Shown here: positions 34,095 to 45,497 of the stretch, piece by piece
How the letters are laid out: each line of letters opens with the position of its first letter
How positions within the stretch are numbered: the stretch's first letter is position 1
Source: Sandaracinaceae bacterium
Lineage (GTDB): Bacteria > Myxococcota_A > Polyangia > Polyangiales > Sandaracinaceae
Length of the DNA stretch: 52,002 nt
NCBI GenBank assembly: GCA_019637095.1
Contig: JAHBWG010000069.1
Coordinates: 1-52,002, forward strand
Direction: 5' to 3'
Made by a program: the position numbers and the translations under genes
The notes under the pieces: generated by a model
Databases searched by the model: none
What the model saw: only the letters and a program-made list of their open reading frames with translations
Told to the model about the DNA's origin: nothing

Positions 34095-35003
34095 TCACGC
34101 GCTCGGCGCGCGGCTGCTCGCCCAGAGCGCGGCGAGCGGCGGCGCCATCACGGCGATCGTCATCACGTTCACCGTCAGGACGTTGAACCAGGCCCCGTGG
34201 AACGCGCAGACCGAGCTGTCGATCACGAACCACGTCGCGAGCGAGATCGCGATCGCGGCGAGGCCCCAGCGCTCGCCGCGCCGCACGGGGAACGCCGCGA
34301 GATACGCGATCAGCACGAACTGCCCGGTGATCGTCCCGCCGAGCGGGGCGAAGAGGAACGCCTCGAGCGGCCGGACGGGGGGCGGGAGCGAGTCGAGCCC
34401 GAAGAAGTGCGTCGCGGCCATCGACTCCCAGAGCGCGAGGACGAAGGTCCCCGGCGCGACCGTGAGGACCGCGCCGAGCAACGCGAACGCGACGCTCGCG
34501 CCCATCAGCCAGTGGTGGAACGCCGCGCGGTGAGCGGGGGTCGGCGGCGGGCGACCCGAGCCCTCGACCGGGCGCCGCGCGAAGAAGAGCGGCGCGCCGA
34601 AGAGCGCGAGCGGGACGAGGTTGATCATCAGCACGTTGAAGTAGGCGCCGTGCACGATCGACATCCCGCTGTCGATCACGAACCAGGACGCGAGCCCCGC
34701 GACCGACGCGTGCCACGCCCAGCGCTCTCTCTGAGCGAGCCCGCCCCACACGACGGCGCCCGCGGCGACCCACTTGCCCGCGATGGAGCCGCCGATCGGC
34801 CCGAACAGGAACGCGGTGAACGGGACCACGTCCGCGGGCAGCGACGGCGCGCCGAAGAAGCGCTGCGCCATCGCCGCCGTGTAGGGCTCGAAGAGCGCGC
34901 TCGTGCCCGCCACCGCGACCACGAGCCCGAGCAGCGCGAACCACGCGCACGCGACGAGGAGGTAGCGGACCGACCCCCGCGCCGGTGCGGCCGGGACCGT
35001 CAC
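34095..35003 (-). CDS. Membrane protein made of two duplicated halves
   Basis: A protein of 302 residues from a GTG overlapping the esterase stop. The two halves repeat the same ~145-residue unit. The first carries 'PFTAFLFGPIGGSIAGKWV', 'ASWFVIDSGMSIVHGAYFN' and 'VLMINLV'. The second carries 'PLEAFLFAPLGGTITGQFV', 'ATWFVIDSSVCAFHGAWFN' and 'VLTVNVM'. Each half has about four membrane segments, so the protein arose by internal duplication and may form a pseudo-dimer. The shared WFVIDS and HGA(Y/W)FN motifs are the likely functional sites. I do not recognise the family. Confidence 0.85.
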   Translation of the reverse strand: MTVPAAPARGSVRYLLVACAWFALLGLVVAVAGTSALFEPYTAAMAQRFFGAPSLPADVVPFTAFLFGPIGGSIAGKWVAAGAVVWGGLAQRERWAWHASVAGLASWFVIDSGMSIVHGAYFNVLMINLVPLALFGAPLFFARRPVEGSGRPPPTPAHRAAFHHWLMGASVAFALLGAVLTVAPGTFVLALWESMAATHFFGLDSLPPPVRPLEAFLFAPLGGTITGQFVLIAYLAAFPVRRGERWGLAAIAISLATWFVIDSSVCAFHGAWFNVLTVNVMTIAVMAPPLAALWASSRAPSA

Positions 35004-36121
35004 GGCGCGCGGCCCGCCTCGAGCAGGAAGTCCCAGCTCGGCTCGTTGCGGTGGAGATCTCCGGCCGCGCAGCGCGCGCCCCAGCCCGCGAGGATCGGCA
35101 CGAGGTGCGCGGCGAGCCCGCCGCAACGGTCCGCGTCGACGTGGACGCGCCGGCACGACGCGGGGTAACCGCCCGCGCTCGCGTGCGCGCAGCGCTCGGC
35201 CGGCACGCCGGCGAGGTCCCAGTTGTCGACCACCTGCGGCACGCGCTGGAACGAGTCGTCGTCGTGGATGTACGCGAGGCGCAGCGCCGTGCGCGGCGGG
35301 CTCGCGGCGAGCGCCGCGATCCACGGCGCGGCCGCGTGCGTCGGCGTGCCGTCGCCCAGCCGATCGCTCGGGCCCGCGAGCATCACCACGCGCTCGGCCG
35401 CCTCGTCGCGCGCGAGGTAGAGCGCGTGCCCCGCGCCCTGTGAGTGCCCCGCGAGCGCGACGGCGGAGAAGTCCCCCGCGGCGAGCGCGTCGCGCAGCGT
35501 CGAGAACGGGGCGCCGGGCTCGCTCGCGAGGTGCGCGAGCAGCGTCGCGACGCGGTTCCGGATCGAGCTCGCGGCCGTCACGTCGAGCGGGACCGGCGCG
35601 CCGGGCGCGCCATCGACGATCGCGGCGCGGAAGCGCTCGTAGCAGGGCCCGTCGTCGCCGCACACGCTGCGCACCAGGTGGCGGTTCTCGTACATCGGCG
35701 CGATCGCCGCGAAGCCGCGCTCACACGCGCGGACCGGCACCGCGTGCTCGCTCGCGGGGTCGCCGTACGTCCCGACCAGGTACACGAGGAGCCGCCCGTT
35801 CCACGCCCCGTCCGAAGACGTGCAAAAGAAGTGGCGCCCTGGCGCGCCCGGCACGAGGCCCGCGGGCACCGGCGGGATGTCCGCGCCGAGCGCGCTCGGA
35901 TCGAGCACGCCCGAGCACACCGTCGCGTGGAGCGAGTCGGGGCAGCCCGTCGGCGTCCCCGCGTCGAGGCCGCTCGCGTCCTCGGAGATCGCCGCGTCTG
36001 CGCTCGCCGCGTCTGCGCTCGCCGCGTCTGCGCTCGCCGCGTCTGCGCGCGCACCCGCGTCCGCGGCGTGCGAGCCGTCGCACGCGACGAGGAACAGCGC
36101 CAAGGCGAGCCGCACCCCCAC
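35000..36121 (-). CDS. Lipoprotein with an alpha/beta-hydrolase (esterase-like) domain
   Basis: A protein of about 373 residues. The GTG at 36121 gives a short lipoprotein signal ('LALALFLVAC'); an ATG at 36157 is an alternative start. A low-complexity Ala/Asp linker is built from four 15-bp repeats. The mature domain has 'RLLVYLVGTYGDP', the nucleophile elbow 'VALAGHSQGAGHALYLA' (Ser in GHSQG), 'VVMLAGPSDRLGDG' and late His residues ('AAHLVPILAG'), so it is an alpha/beta-hydrolase with several extra cysteines. It should be exposed on the outer membrane or in the periplasm. The substrate is unknown. It overlaps the duplicated membrane-protein gene (GTGA) and follows the selenoprotein gene by 69 bases. 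Confidence 0.85.
   Translation of the reverse strand: MGVRLALALFLVACDGSHAADAGARADAASADAASADAASADAAISEDASGLDAGTPTGCPDSLHATVCSGVLDPSALGADIPPVPAGLVPGAPGRHFFCTSSDGAWNGRLLVYLVGTYGDPASEHAVPVRACERGFAAIAPMYENRHLVRSVCGDDGPCYERFRAAIVDGAPGAPVPLDVTAASSIRNRVATLLAHLASEPGAPFSTLRDALAAGDFSAVALAGHSQGAGHALYLARDEAAERVVMLAGPSDRLGDGTPTHAAAPWIAALAASPPRTALRLAYIHDDDSFQRVPQVVDNWDLAGVPAERCAHASAGGYPASCRRVHVDADRCGGLAAHLVPILAGWGARCAAGDLHRNEPSWDFLLEAGRAP
35991..36050 (-). repeat. Four tandem 15-bp repeats in a lipoprotein linker
   Basis: Four copies of a GCCGCGTCTGCGCTC unit (the last with one change) at 35991-36005, 36006-36020, 36021-36035 and 36036-36050. They encode the Ala-Asp-Ala-Ala-Ser linker after the lipid anchor. 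The unit keeps frame, so linker length can change. Confidence 0.9.
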
Positions 36122-36190
36122 CCCCCGAAGGTACCTCGACTCGCGTCGCCCGCGCACACGTCGCGGACCGCGCCTCCGCGGAGCACGCCC

Positions 36191-36946
36191 TCAGGGCGCG
36201 GCGAGGACGGCGCGCACGCGCTCGAGGAGCTCGGCGCCCGTGAGGTTCTCGTTGCCGCTGGGCGTGCCGTGCGTGGACACGTCGCGGATCACCATGTCGC
36301 GGCGGGTCACGATCAGGTCGAAGCCGCGCCCGATCGCGAACGGCGCGTCGTCCCACGTCGACATCGACGGAATCATCTGGTTCATCGTCTGCGAGTCACC
36401 GACGCAGAGGCCGGCGCGGCTCCCGCGGCTCGCGACGAACGTGCGGCAGTTCTCCGCCGTGCCGGGCTCGAACGTGCCGGTCTGCTCGAGCACCCAGATG
36501 ATCTGGGCGCCCGCTGCGAGGAACTGGTCTTCGATCATCGCCACCGAACTGGTGTGCGTGCGGCAGTCCGGTCACCAGGCGGGGATCGAGATGAACAGCA
36601 AGACGTCGAACGGGCTCCAGTCGATGTTCTCGTCCGCGGTGCAGTGCGCCTCGACGAGATCGAGCGGGACGTTGCGGCCCGCGCCGTCGATCGCCTGCGG
36701 CCAGCGGTACGGCCAGATCACCGCGCCGAGCGCCATCGGCTCGACCGCGCCCGCGGGGTACGTGCAGCCCGCCACCGCGCCGTCGGGCCGCGCCGCGTCG
36801 GCGCGCGCCGCGTCCACGCCGGGCACCGCGCCGTCCGTACGCGTCGGGCCCGAGTCGAGCCCCATCGGCGCCGCGTCGGCTCCCCCTTCGGGTCCCGAGC
36901 ATGCGCCCAGGAGCGCACAGAGCACGGCGAGGAGTGTTCGAGGCAC
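36191..36946 (-). CDS. Selenocysteine-containing thioredoxin-fold lipoprotein
   Basis: A reading frame of 252 codons interrupted only by an in-frame TGA at 36574-36572. The GTG start at 36946 gives a lipoprotein signal ('LLAVLCALLGACSG') and an Asp/Ala linker. The thioredoxin fold then follows: 'FDVLLFISIPAW', then TGA, then 'PDCRTHTSS'. The TGA falls exactly at the first position of a C-x-x-C redox motif, giving W-U125-P-D-C128. After it the fold continues normally ('AAGAQIIWVLEQTGTF', then a late 'DLIVTRRDMVIRDVS'). A hairpin matching bacterial SECIS rules starts 13 bases after the TGA. Read as a stop, the gene would be two orphan halves, each lacking part of the fold. The lipid anchor places it in the cell envelope as a thiol/selenol oxidoreductase. 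Sec-incorporation genes are outside the window. Confidence 0.85.
36539..36558 (-). promoter_or_regulatory. SECIS-like hairpin downstream of the in-frame TGA
   Basis: On the mRNA strand: CGC, bulged A, CACC, loop AGUUC, GGUG, GCG. This is a 7-bp stem with one bulged base and a 5-nt apical loop whose second base is G. The loop begins 21 bases after the UGA. Bacterial SECIS elements sit within roughly 16-37 bases of the UGA, have a small loop with a G in the first two positions, and often have a bulge in the upper stem, as in E. coli fdhF. All these features are met. Confidence 0.75.
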
Positions 36947-37185
36947 GCGGACCAGAGCATACCCGAACCCGACGCGACGCGCACCGTGTCGCGAGCGGGA
37001 CGGCGCAACAGCGTCGCGAGCGACGCGCTCGTCACCGCGCGCGCTCGAGGCCGCCAGCGACCCGCGCTTCCCCCAACGCCCGAGCCGCGAGACGACCAGG
37101 GCGGGCGGGTCGACGCGCGGTCCGGGAAGACAGGCTGGCTCGCCGCGCTGTTCCGGCGGCCGGACTCCGTGCGAAGGTGCCTCCG

Positions 37186-38511
37186 ATGGGACTCGAGGAC
37201 GCGCGCCGCCGCTCACGCCTCCTCGGGTGGTGCGCCATCGTGCTCGCCGCATGCGGAGCGCCCGTAGCCGACGTCCCCGAGCACGCGCGCCACGGCCCGA
37301 GGTCCCGGTCGCCGCGCGCCACACCCACCGCCACGCCGGCTCCCGCACGCGCCGCGTCGCCGCCGGAACCGATCGAACCGATCGACGAGGCGCGCACGCT
37401 CACGATCGGCTTGGCCTCGGTGCTGGCGGCGCCCGACGAGGAGCTCGACGCCATCCGCGAGCGCGTGGCGTCGGGCGACGTCTCGGCGGCGTCGGCGCGC
37501 TTGGCGGAGCTGCTCGCGGCCGATCTGCCGCGAGCTCGACGTGCGTTCGAGACCGACGAGGCGCTGGCTCTGCTGCGGAGCTCGCCCCACGCCGACGCGA
37601 TCCGTGCGCGCATCGCCGCCGTGGAGACGGCGTGGCGCGCAGCGTTGCCCGAGTCGGTGCCCGCCGTGATGTTCGCCACGCGACCGCACCGCGTGCGAGG
37701 CGGGCTCTACGTCCCCTCGACGCGGCGGTTCCTCCCGGTCGGATCGCCGACGCGAGGAACGGTCGCCGCGCTCGTCGTCCCGCGGGTCGAGCGCGTCCTG
37801 GTGCTCACGCAGCACGGCGTAGGCGACTACGCCGGGCATCCGAACATCTCCGCGGCGATGTACCCGCTCTTCGGTGAGCGCGGTTCGATCGCGTCGGCCG
37901 GGCCCCAGGAGTGCAACCAGTGTGCGTTCGTCGCGTTACCCGATCGCATGCGCGTCCGCTACGGCATCGAGGCGCTCGCGCGGGATTGGAGCGAGGTCGC
38001 CGAGGGCCGCGAGGGCACGCCCGCTCCGTCCGGCGAAGCGGTCGAGGACGCGTATGTGTTCGTACGTCGGGCCGCGTTCCGACGTGATCCCTTCTACGTC
38101 GAGGGCCACACCGACAGGGACGGTGCGCGGCGCGGCGGACCCGTCGCCGGCTGGCGCGTGGTGGGGAACCGCGTCGAGCGTGCGGGAGCGCCGTCGCTCG
38201 TGCTCGGCCGCGGTCACGCGGCGCACGTCGCGCACAACATCGTGCCGAGCCCCGACGCCAGCTCCGTCGTCGTGGTGTCGAACCGCACCTACCCCGCGTG
38301 CTCGCACGTCGTCGATCGGGTCGAGGTCGCGACGGCCGCCACGCGCCGCCTCGCCTCGGGCTCGGGCCTCGCGGCGGCGCTCTTCCACTCGGACGGCGCG
38401 CTGTTTCTGCAGCGAGGGACCGCGACGTACCGGTTCGCACCGGACGACCTCGAGCACGGCGACCCACTCCCCGAGGGAGTGGGCCTGGTCGCGCCGCTCC
38501 AGTGCGACTGA
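37186..38511 (+). CDS. Hypothetical lipoprotein
   Basis: A protein of 441 residues from the ATG at 37186, with a GAAGG ribosome site upstream. A lipoprotein signal ('LLGWCAIVLAACGAP') and a Pro/Ala/Thr linker are followed by a soluble domain of about 370 residues. This has a helical part (about 60-150) and a strand-rich part with 'VLVLTQHGVGDYAGHPNIS', a 'CNQCAF' cysteine pair and 'VVVVSNRTYPACSHVVD', perhaps a propeller. I do not recognise the family. It is divergent from the selenoprotein gene across a 239-base gap. That gap contains two copies of GTCGCGAGCG but no other feature I can support. Confidence 0.8.
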   Translation: MGLEDARRRSRLLGWCAIVLAACGAPVADVPEHARHGPRSRSPRATPTATPAPARAASPPEPIEPIDEARTLTIGLASVLAAPDEELDAIRERVASGDVSAASARLAELLAADLPRARRAFETDEALALLRSSPHADAIRARIAAVETAWRAALPESVPAVMFATRPHRVRGGLYVPSTRRFLPVGSPTRGTVAALVVPRVERVLVLTQHGVGDYAGHPNISAAMYPLFGERGSIASAGPQECNQCAFVALPDRMRVRYGIEALARDWSEVAEGREGTPAPSGEAVEDAYVFVRRAAFRRDPFYVEGHTDRDGARRGGPVAGWRVVGNRVERAGAPSLVLGRGHAAHVAHNIVPSPDASSVVVVSNRTYPACSHVVDRVEVATAATRRLASGSGLAAALFHSDGALFLQRGTATYRFAPDDLEHGDPLPEGVGLVAPLQCD

Positions 38512-38518
38512 AGGCGCG

Positions 38519-38535
38519 GGGCGGTCGACCCGCCC
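38519..38535. terminator. Possible bidirectional terminator hairpin
   Basis: A perfect 6-bp GC stem, GGGCGG-TCGAC-CCGCCC, in the 55-base gap between the convergent genes ending at 38511 (+) and 38567 (-). There is no T-tract, so an intrinsic terminator is only possible. Confidence 0.35.
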
Positions 38536-38566
38536 GTGAGCCGGCGGCCGAGAACGAGGCGGACCT

Positions 38567-40140
38567 TCAGCGGGCGAACATGTCCTCGACGCGCACGATG
38601 CGGACGCGCTCGCGCGCGATGCCGAGCGGGAAGCCGACGATCGCGCGGTCCTCTTCGAGCACCTCGGCGGGGACCTCCGCGTCGTAAGTGATCGGCGAGG
38701 GCGCGTCCGACGCGAGCGCGTCGGCGAGCGGCTCGGACTGCGCGGCGACGATCGCGATCGCGAGCCGGTCCGGGTCCAGGTGGCGGCGGATCGCCGCGTT
38801 GAGGGACTCGGCGGTCAGCGCCGCCCAGCCCGCGCGCAGCCGCTCGAGGTACGCGGCGTCCGCGCCGTAGAACGCGTCGTCCATCGCGTAGCCGAGCCGG
38901 CGCGAGGCGGTCTGGAGGTAGAGCGCGTAGTACTCGGCGGCGAAGCCGCGCGCGTGCGCGAGGTCCTCGGCCGTCAAGCCCTCTCGCACCATGCGGCGGA
39001 GCTCGCGGACGGCGGCGCGGATGGCGAAGTGCGCGGTCTCGGGGCGCAGCGGGCGGAGCCAGATCGAGAAGTACTGCTGCCGCCGCGCGTCGTTCGGCAG
39101 CGGGTAGCGGCTCCAGCCCTCCTGCGTGAAGTGCTCCGCGTACGCGAAGTCGCCGTAGTTGAGGCCGCGCTGGCCGCGGATCGCCTGCATGAGCCGGCCG
39201 ATGAACTGGCGGTGCTGGCCGAGCCACGCGGCCGCCAAGACGAGCGCGGGGTAGTCCGGGTGCTCGCGCGTGACCTCGATGGGGAAGCCCATGGAGACGG
39301 CGGTGGCGCGCGCGGAGGGCTTGTGGACGATGAGCACGCGCGGCGCCTCGGACGCGGCCGGCGCAGGGAGCGCGCGGCGGCCGACGCACGCGCGCGAGGC
39401 GAGGCGGCCGACGTCCCGCGCGAGCTCCGCCGCGAGCGCCTCGGGGTAGTCGCCCGCGATCCCGACGGTCGCGCGGCCGCCGCAGAACACGCGGGCGCGG
39501 TGCGCGCGCACGTCGTCGACGCGGATGCGCGAGAGGCCGCCCTCGGTCCCGAGCTCGGGGTGCGCGAAGGGGTGGCCCTCGTAGAGCAGGGCCTGGAGCG
39601 CCTGCTTGCCGAGCGACTCGTCGTCGGCGCCACGCAGATCGACGGTGAGCGCGGTGCGCACCTGCTGGCGCACGCGCGCGAAGTCCTCGTCGGTCATCCG
39701 CGGGCGCACGAGCACGTCGCGGAAGAGCGGGTAGAACGCCTCCGCGTGATCGCGGTGCACCTGGCCGACGAAGACGGTCTGGTCGCGCGAGACGCGCGCG
39801 GAGAGGCTCGCGGCCATCGGGTAGAGCCGCTCGCTCAGCTCGGCGAACGAGAGCTCGCCCGCGCCGCCCTCCGCCATGGTGCGCGCGGTGAGCGTGGTGA
39901 TGCCCTCGCGCCCCGGATCGTCCTCGGCGGAGCCGGCGTCGAACACCACGCGGAACGTGACGATCGGCGAGGCGCCGCGCTGCGCGATCACGAGCGGCTG
40001 CTCGCGCAGCGGCTCGCGGGTGAGCGCGGGCGCCGCGCCGTCGGACGGCTCCTCGTCGGTCAGGCGCGGGTACTCGCGCGGCGCCGGCGGCGTGCTGCCG
40101 CAGCCGAGCGCGAAGAGGAGCGCGAAGCCCGAGGCGCGGA

Positions 40141-40144
<4 letters not shown>
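38567..40144 (-). CDS. Peptidase M16 family protein, catalytically inactive partner
   Basis: A protein of 525 residues from a GTG overlapping the upstream M16 gene. It is a lipoprotein by its start ('GFALLFALGCGS'). It has the M16 two-lobe layout ('VTFRVVFDAGSAEDDPGREG', 'FFGxx'-like mid-part, 'IRGQRGLNYGDFAYAEHF'), but the zinc motif HXXEH is replaced by 'TMAEGGAGE', so it should not bind zinc. The R/Y pair of the second lobe ('QRGLNYG') is kept. Such inactive subunits pair with an active M16 protein to form the closed chamber. The active partner is the gene immediately upstream. Confidence 0.9.
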
Positions 40145-43163
<3,019 letters not shown>

Positions 43164-43243
43164 GCCGCGCTTCTACCGCGTCCCGCGCGAGCGGGCGAGC
43201 GCCGCCGAGGCAGCGACCGGGCGCGAGCGAACGAGCCGATGCG

Positions 43244-43522
43244 CTAGAACGTGCCGCGCACCTCGACCATCACCGCGACCTGGAACGGATCGACGATCGG
43301 CACCGGGACGCCGTCGAACGACTTCACGAGGTCCCCGAGCACGTCGAGCTCGACGGCCGGCACGGGCGCGAACACGTGCGAGAGATCGGCCGGCGGCGGC
43401 GCGGTCAGCGTCGCCAAGGTCACGTAGAGAGCGAAGAGGCTCGGCACGAAGAACCGTTGGCGCAATCGACGTGCCGCCCCGCGACTGCGGTGGGACCACC
43501 CCTTCGGAGCCGGCCACTCCAC
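43244..43522 (-). CDS. Small hypothetical membrane-anchored protein
   Basis: A 92-residue frame starting at GTG with a basic N-terminus, one hydrophobic segment ('FFVPSLFALYVTLATLTAP') and a Val/Pro-rich tail ('GVPVPIVDPFQVAVMVEVRGTF'). The family is unknown. It lies between the FHA gene and gpmI on the same strand with gaps of about 70-80 bases. Support is the membrane-like profile and codon pattern only. Confidence 0.45.
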   Translation of the reverse strand: MEWPAPKGWSHRSRGAARRLRQRFFVPSLFALYVTLATLTAPPPADLSHVFAPVPAVELDVLGDLVKSFDGVPVPIVDPFQVAVMVEVRGTF

Positions 43523-43589
43523 GACATCGCGCCAGTCTGACCGAGAACGAACTGATACACCTATCCGGCCCGGCGCGGGGCGGGAGACG

Positions 43590-44564
43590 TCAGCGGGGTG
43601 GGCGGTCCCAGACGAGATCGACGGGCTCGACGTAGCCGAGGCGCAGCAGGGCGCGCGGCGGCAGGCGCATCATCCGCAGGCGGCCGCCGAGGTGCGGCGC
43701 GTACGTGCCCTGCGTCGAGCCGAGATCGATCGCGACGTCCTCGGCCCCGTCGCGCAGGAGCATCAGGTGGACGCGCGAGACGCTCGTGCTCAGCACGCTG
43801 CGCAGCCCCCCGTCGAGGCAGCGGCCCGCGCGGCCGATGAGGATCCCGTTCTCGAGCGTGCTCTCGTCGAGCGGCGTCGAGACCATGCGCCCGGCGCGCG
43901 AGAGCGTGACGCGCGCGGCGCCCTCCCCGCGCCAGGCCGGGATCTCGGTGACCATGCGGCTCCCCGGCATGAGCGTGATGCGCGAGCGGCGCGAGCCCGA
44001 CGGCGCGTCGAGCGCGGCGCGCGGCAGGCGCTCGGCGCGGTCGACGAGCGCGGGCGCGCGGTAGGGGCCGCCGCGCGTCTCGTAGCGCTCCACGTCGCTC
44101 GGGACGCCGCCGATCACGTACCCGCCGATGCCGACGGCGAACGGGCCCGTCGCGACCACCGCGCGCTGCATCGTGCCGTCAGCGAGCAAGAGCGGCAGCG
44201 GCGTCATCAGATCGAGCAGGCGCAGCGCCACGCTCCCGTCGTCGAGCCGGATCGCGCGGGCGAGCAGGTGCCGGAGCGAGACGCTCGGGTCGGCGTCGAG
44301 GACGACGTCGCACTCGCGGTGACGCCCGATGACGAAGCACTCGTCCTCGGACGCGGGGAGGAACCGGACGATCAACGTCTGCTGGTGCACGCAAAAGACG
44401 TGGACACCCGGCGCGTGGATGCGCGGCGCCGCCTCGATGGTGCGCCACGCGAGCTCGAGCGCGCCCTGGATCTTCGGGATCTCCGGGAGCGAGAACCGCT
44501 CCGGCATCACGGTGTTGGCGTTCGCCGGCACGAAGGAGGAGCGGTCCGAGGGCGTCGAGGGCAT
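43590..44564 (-). CDS. Two-FHA-domain protein
   Basis: A protein of 324 residues starting at the ATG at 44564. The first FHA domain (about 75-130) reads 'CFVIGRHRECDVVLDADPSV', with the GR-x-x-x-C-D pattern and 'SLRHLLARA'. The second (about 235-310) reads 'ILIGRAGRCLDGGLRSVLS', 'SVSRVHLMLL' and 'IDLGSTQGTYAPHLGG', the classic phosphothreonine-binding S-x-x-H and N/T-G motifs. FHA proteins bind phosphothreonine and are common partners of Hanks kinases, which this window also encodes. The middle linker has no recognised domain. Its soluble nature fits signalling. Confidence 0.9.
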   Translation of the reverse strand: MPSTPSDRSSFVPANANTVMPERFSLPEIPKIQGALELAWRTIEAAPRIHAPGVHVFCVHQQTLIVRFLPASEDECFVIGRHRECDVVLDADPSVSLRHLLARAIRLDDGSVALRLLDLMTPLPLLLADGTMQRAVVATGPFAVGIGGYVIGGVPSDVERYETRGGPYRAPALVDRAERLPRAALDAPSGSRRSRITLMPGSRMVTEIPAWRGEGAARVTLSRAGRMVSTPLDESTLENGILIGRAGRCLDGGLRSVLSTSVSRVHLMLLRDGAEDVAIDLGSTQGTYAPHLGGRLRMMRLPPRALLRLGYVEPVDLVWDRPPR

Positions 44565-44638
44565 GCGCGTGACGCTCCTATCTTGAACGACGCGGGAGCG
44601 GCGCGCCCGCCGCCCCCGCGATTCCGCGCCGCGACGCC

Positions 44639-45409
44639 TCAGGCGGCGACCGCCGCGCGCTCCGCGTCCCCGTCCGGGGGCGTCGTGACGTCGCGGCCGA
44701 TGCACATCTCGAGCACACGCTCGGAGGCGCCGTCGTAGAAGCCCGCCTCGCCTTCCCAGCGCGCCGGGTTGCGGAACGTCCCGAAGATCATGTCGACGAG
44801 CGCGATGTCCGCGTAGTTGAAGGCGTGGACGCCGCGCTCGTGGTGGAGCGCGTGGCTCTCGGGCCGGTGGATCACGTACCCGAGCCAGCGCGGGGTCCGC
44901 ACGTTCGAGTGGTTGAAGAACCCGATGAACGTCACGACCGTGTTCGCCACGAGCGCGGCCTCGGGCGTGACGCCGGCGACGAACACCATCGAGAGGCTGC
45001 CGACCGCGGTCCAGCCGAGCATGTCGAGCGGGCTGAAGTAGAACGCGCCGAACACGTCGACGCGCTCCGCGGAGTGGTGCATCTGGTGGAACCAGCGCCA
45101 GAGCAGCGGCACGCGGTGGAGCGCCCGGTGCCACCAGTACGCCATCACCTGGTAGACGAGCAGGGCGACGAGCGAGCCCGCGATCGTCCCGAGCCCGGTC
45201 AGGTCGAGCAGGCGGTGCGCGCCGAGGTGCGCGTCCCAGAAGAAGGGCAGGACGCTCGAGACCGCGACGAACGCGACCAGGAACGCGAGGCCCTTGAGCC
45301 GCCAGAAGCGCAGCTTCGGGAACGGGCGCGCCGGCGCGGCGAAGTCCCAAGCGATCATCGTGAGATAGGCCCCGAGGAGCCCGAGGGTGAGCAGGTCTTC
45401 CGTCGACAT
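44639..45409 (-). CDS. Fatty acid hydroxylase/sterol desaturase family membrane protein
   Basis: A 256-residue membrane di-iron enzyme. It has about five hydrophobic segments and the eight-histidine signature: HRALH (HxxxH), HQMHH (HxxHH) and 'ESHALHHERGVHAFNYADIAL' (HxxHH with a further His). This family hydroxylates or desaturates lipids or carotenoids using O2. The starting ATG (45409) faces the GNAT/AAA operon across an 88-base gap that holds a 43-bp palindrome. The lipid substrate cannot be told. Confidence 0.9.
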   Translation of the reverse strand: MSTEDLLTLGLLGAYLTMIAWDFAAPARPFPKLRFWRLKGLAFLVAFVAVSSVLPFFWDAHLGAHRLLDLTGLGTIAGSLVALLVYQVMAYWWHRALHRVPLLWRWFHQMHHSAERVDVFGAFYFSPLDMLGWTAVGSLSMVFVAGVTPEAALVANTVVTFIGFFNHSNVRTPRWLGYVIHRPESHALHHERGVHAFNYADIALVDMIFGTFRNPARWEGEAGFYDGASERVLEMCIGRDVTTPPDGDAERAAVAA

Positions 45410-45431
45410 CGTTCGTTCCTCCCACCTCCGC

Positions 45432-45474
45432 GGCGTGACGATCGACGGAACGATGTTCCACGGACCGTCACGCC
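45432..45474. promoter_or_regulatory. 43-bp imperfect palindrome in a divergent promoter region
   Basis: Two nested inverted repeats share one centre at 45453. The outer pair is GGCGTGACG (45432-45440) with CGTCACGCC (45466-45474), and the inner pair is GGAAC (45447-45451) with GTTCC (45455-45459). Sixteen of the 21 symmetric positions are complementary. It lies between the divergent starts at 45409 and 45498, a good candidate operator for a regulator controlling both sides. Confidence 0.6.
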
Positions 45475-45497
45475 TCGCGGATGGAGGCACGACACGG

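Noticed and set aside
43173-43517. An alternative minus-strand frame of 114 codons next to gpmI
   Set aside because: Arg/Ala-rich with no membrane or domain pattern. The overlapping 92-codon frame has a clear hydrophobic segment and fits better.
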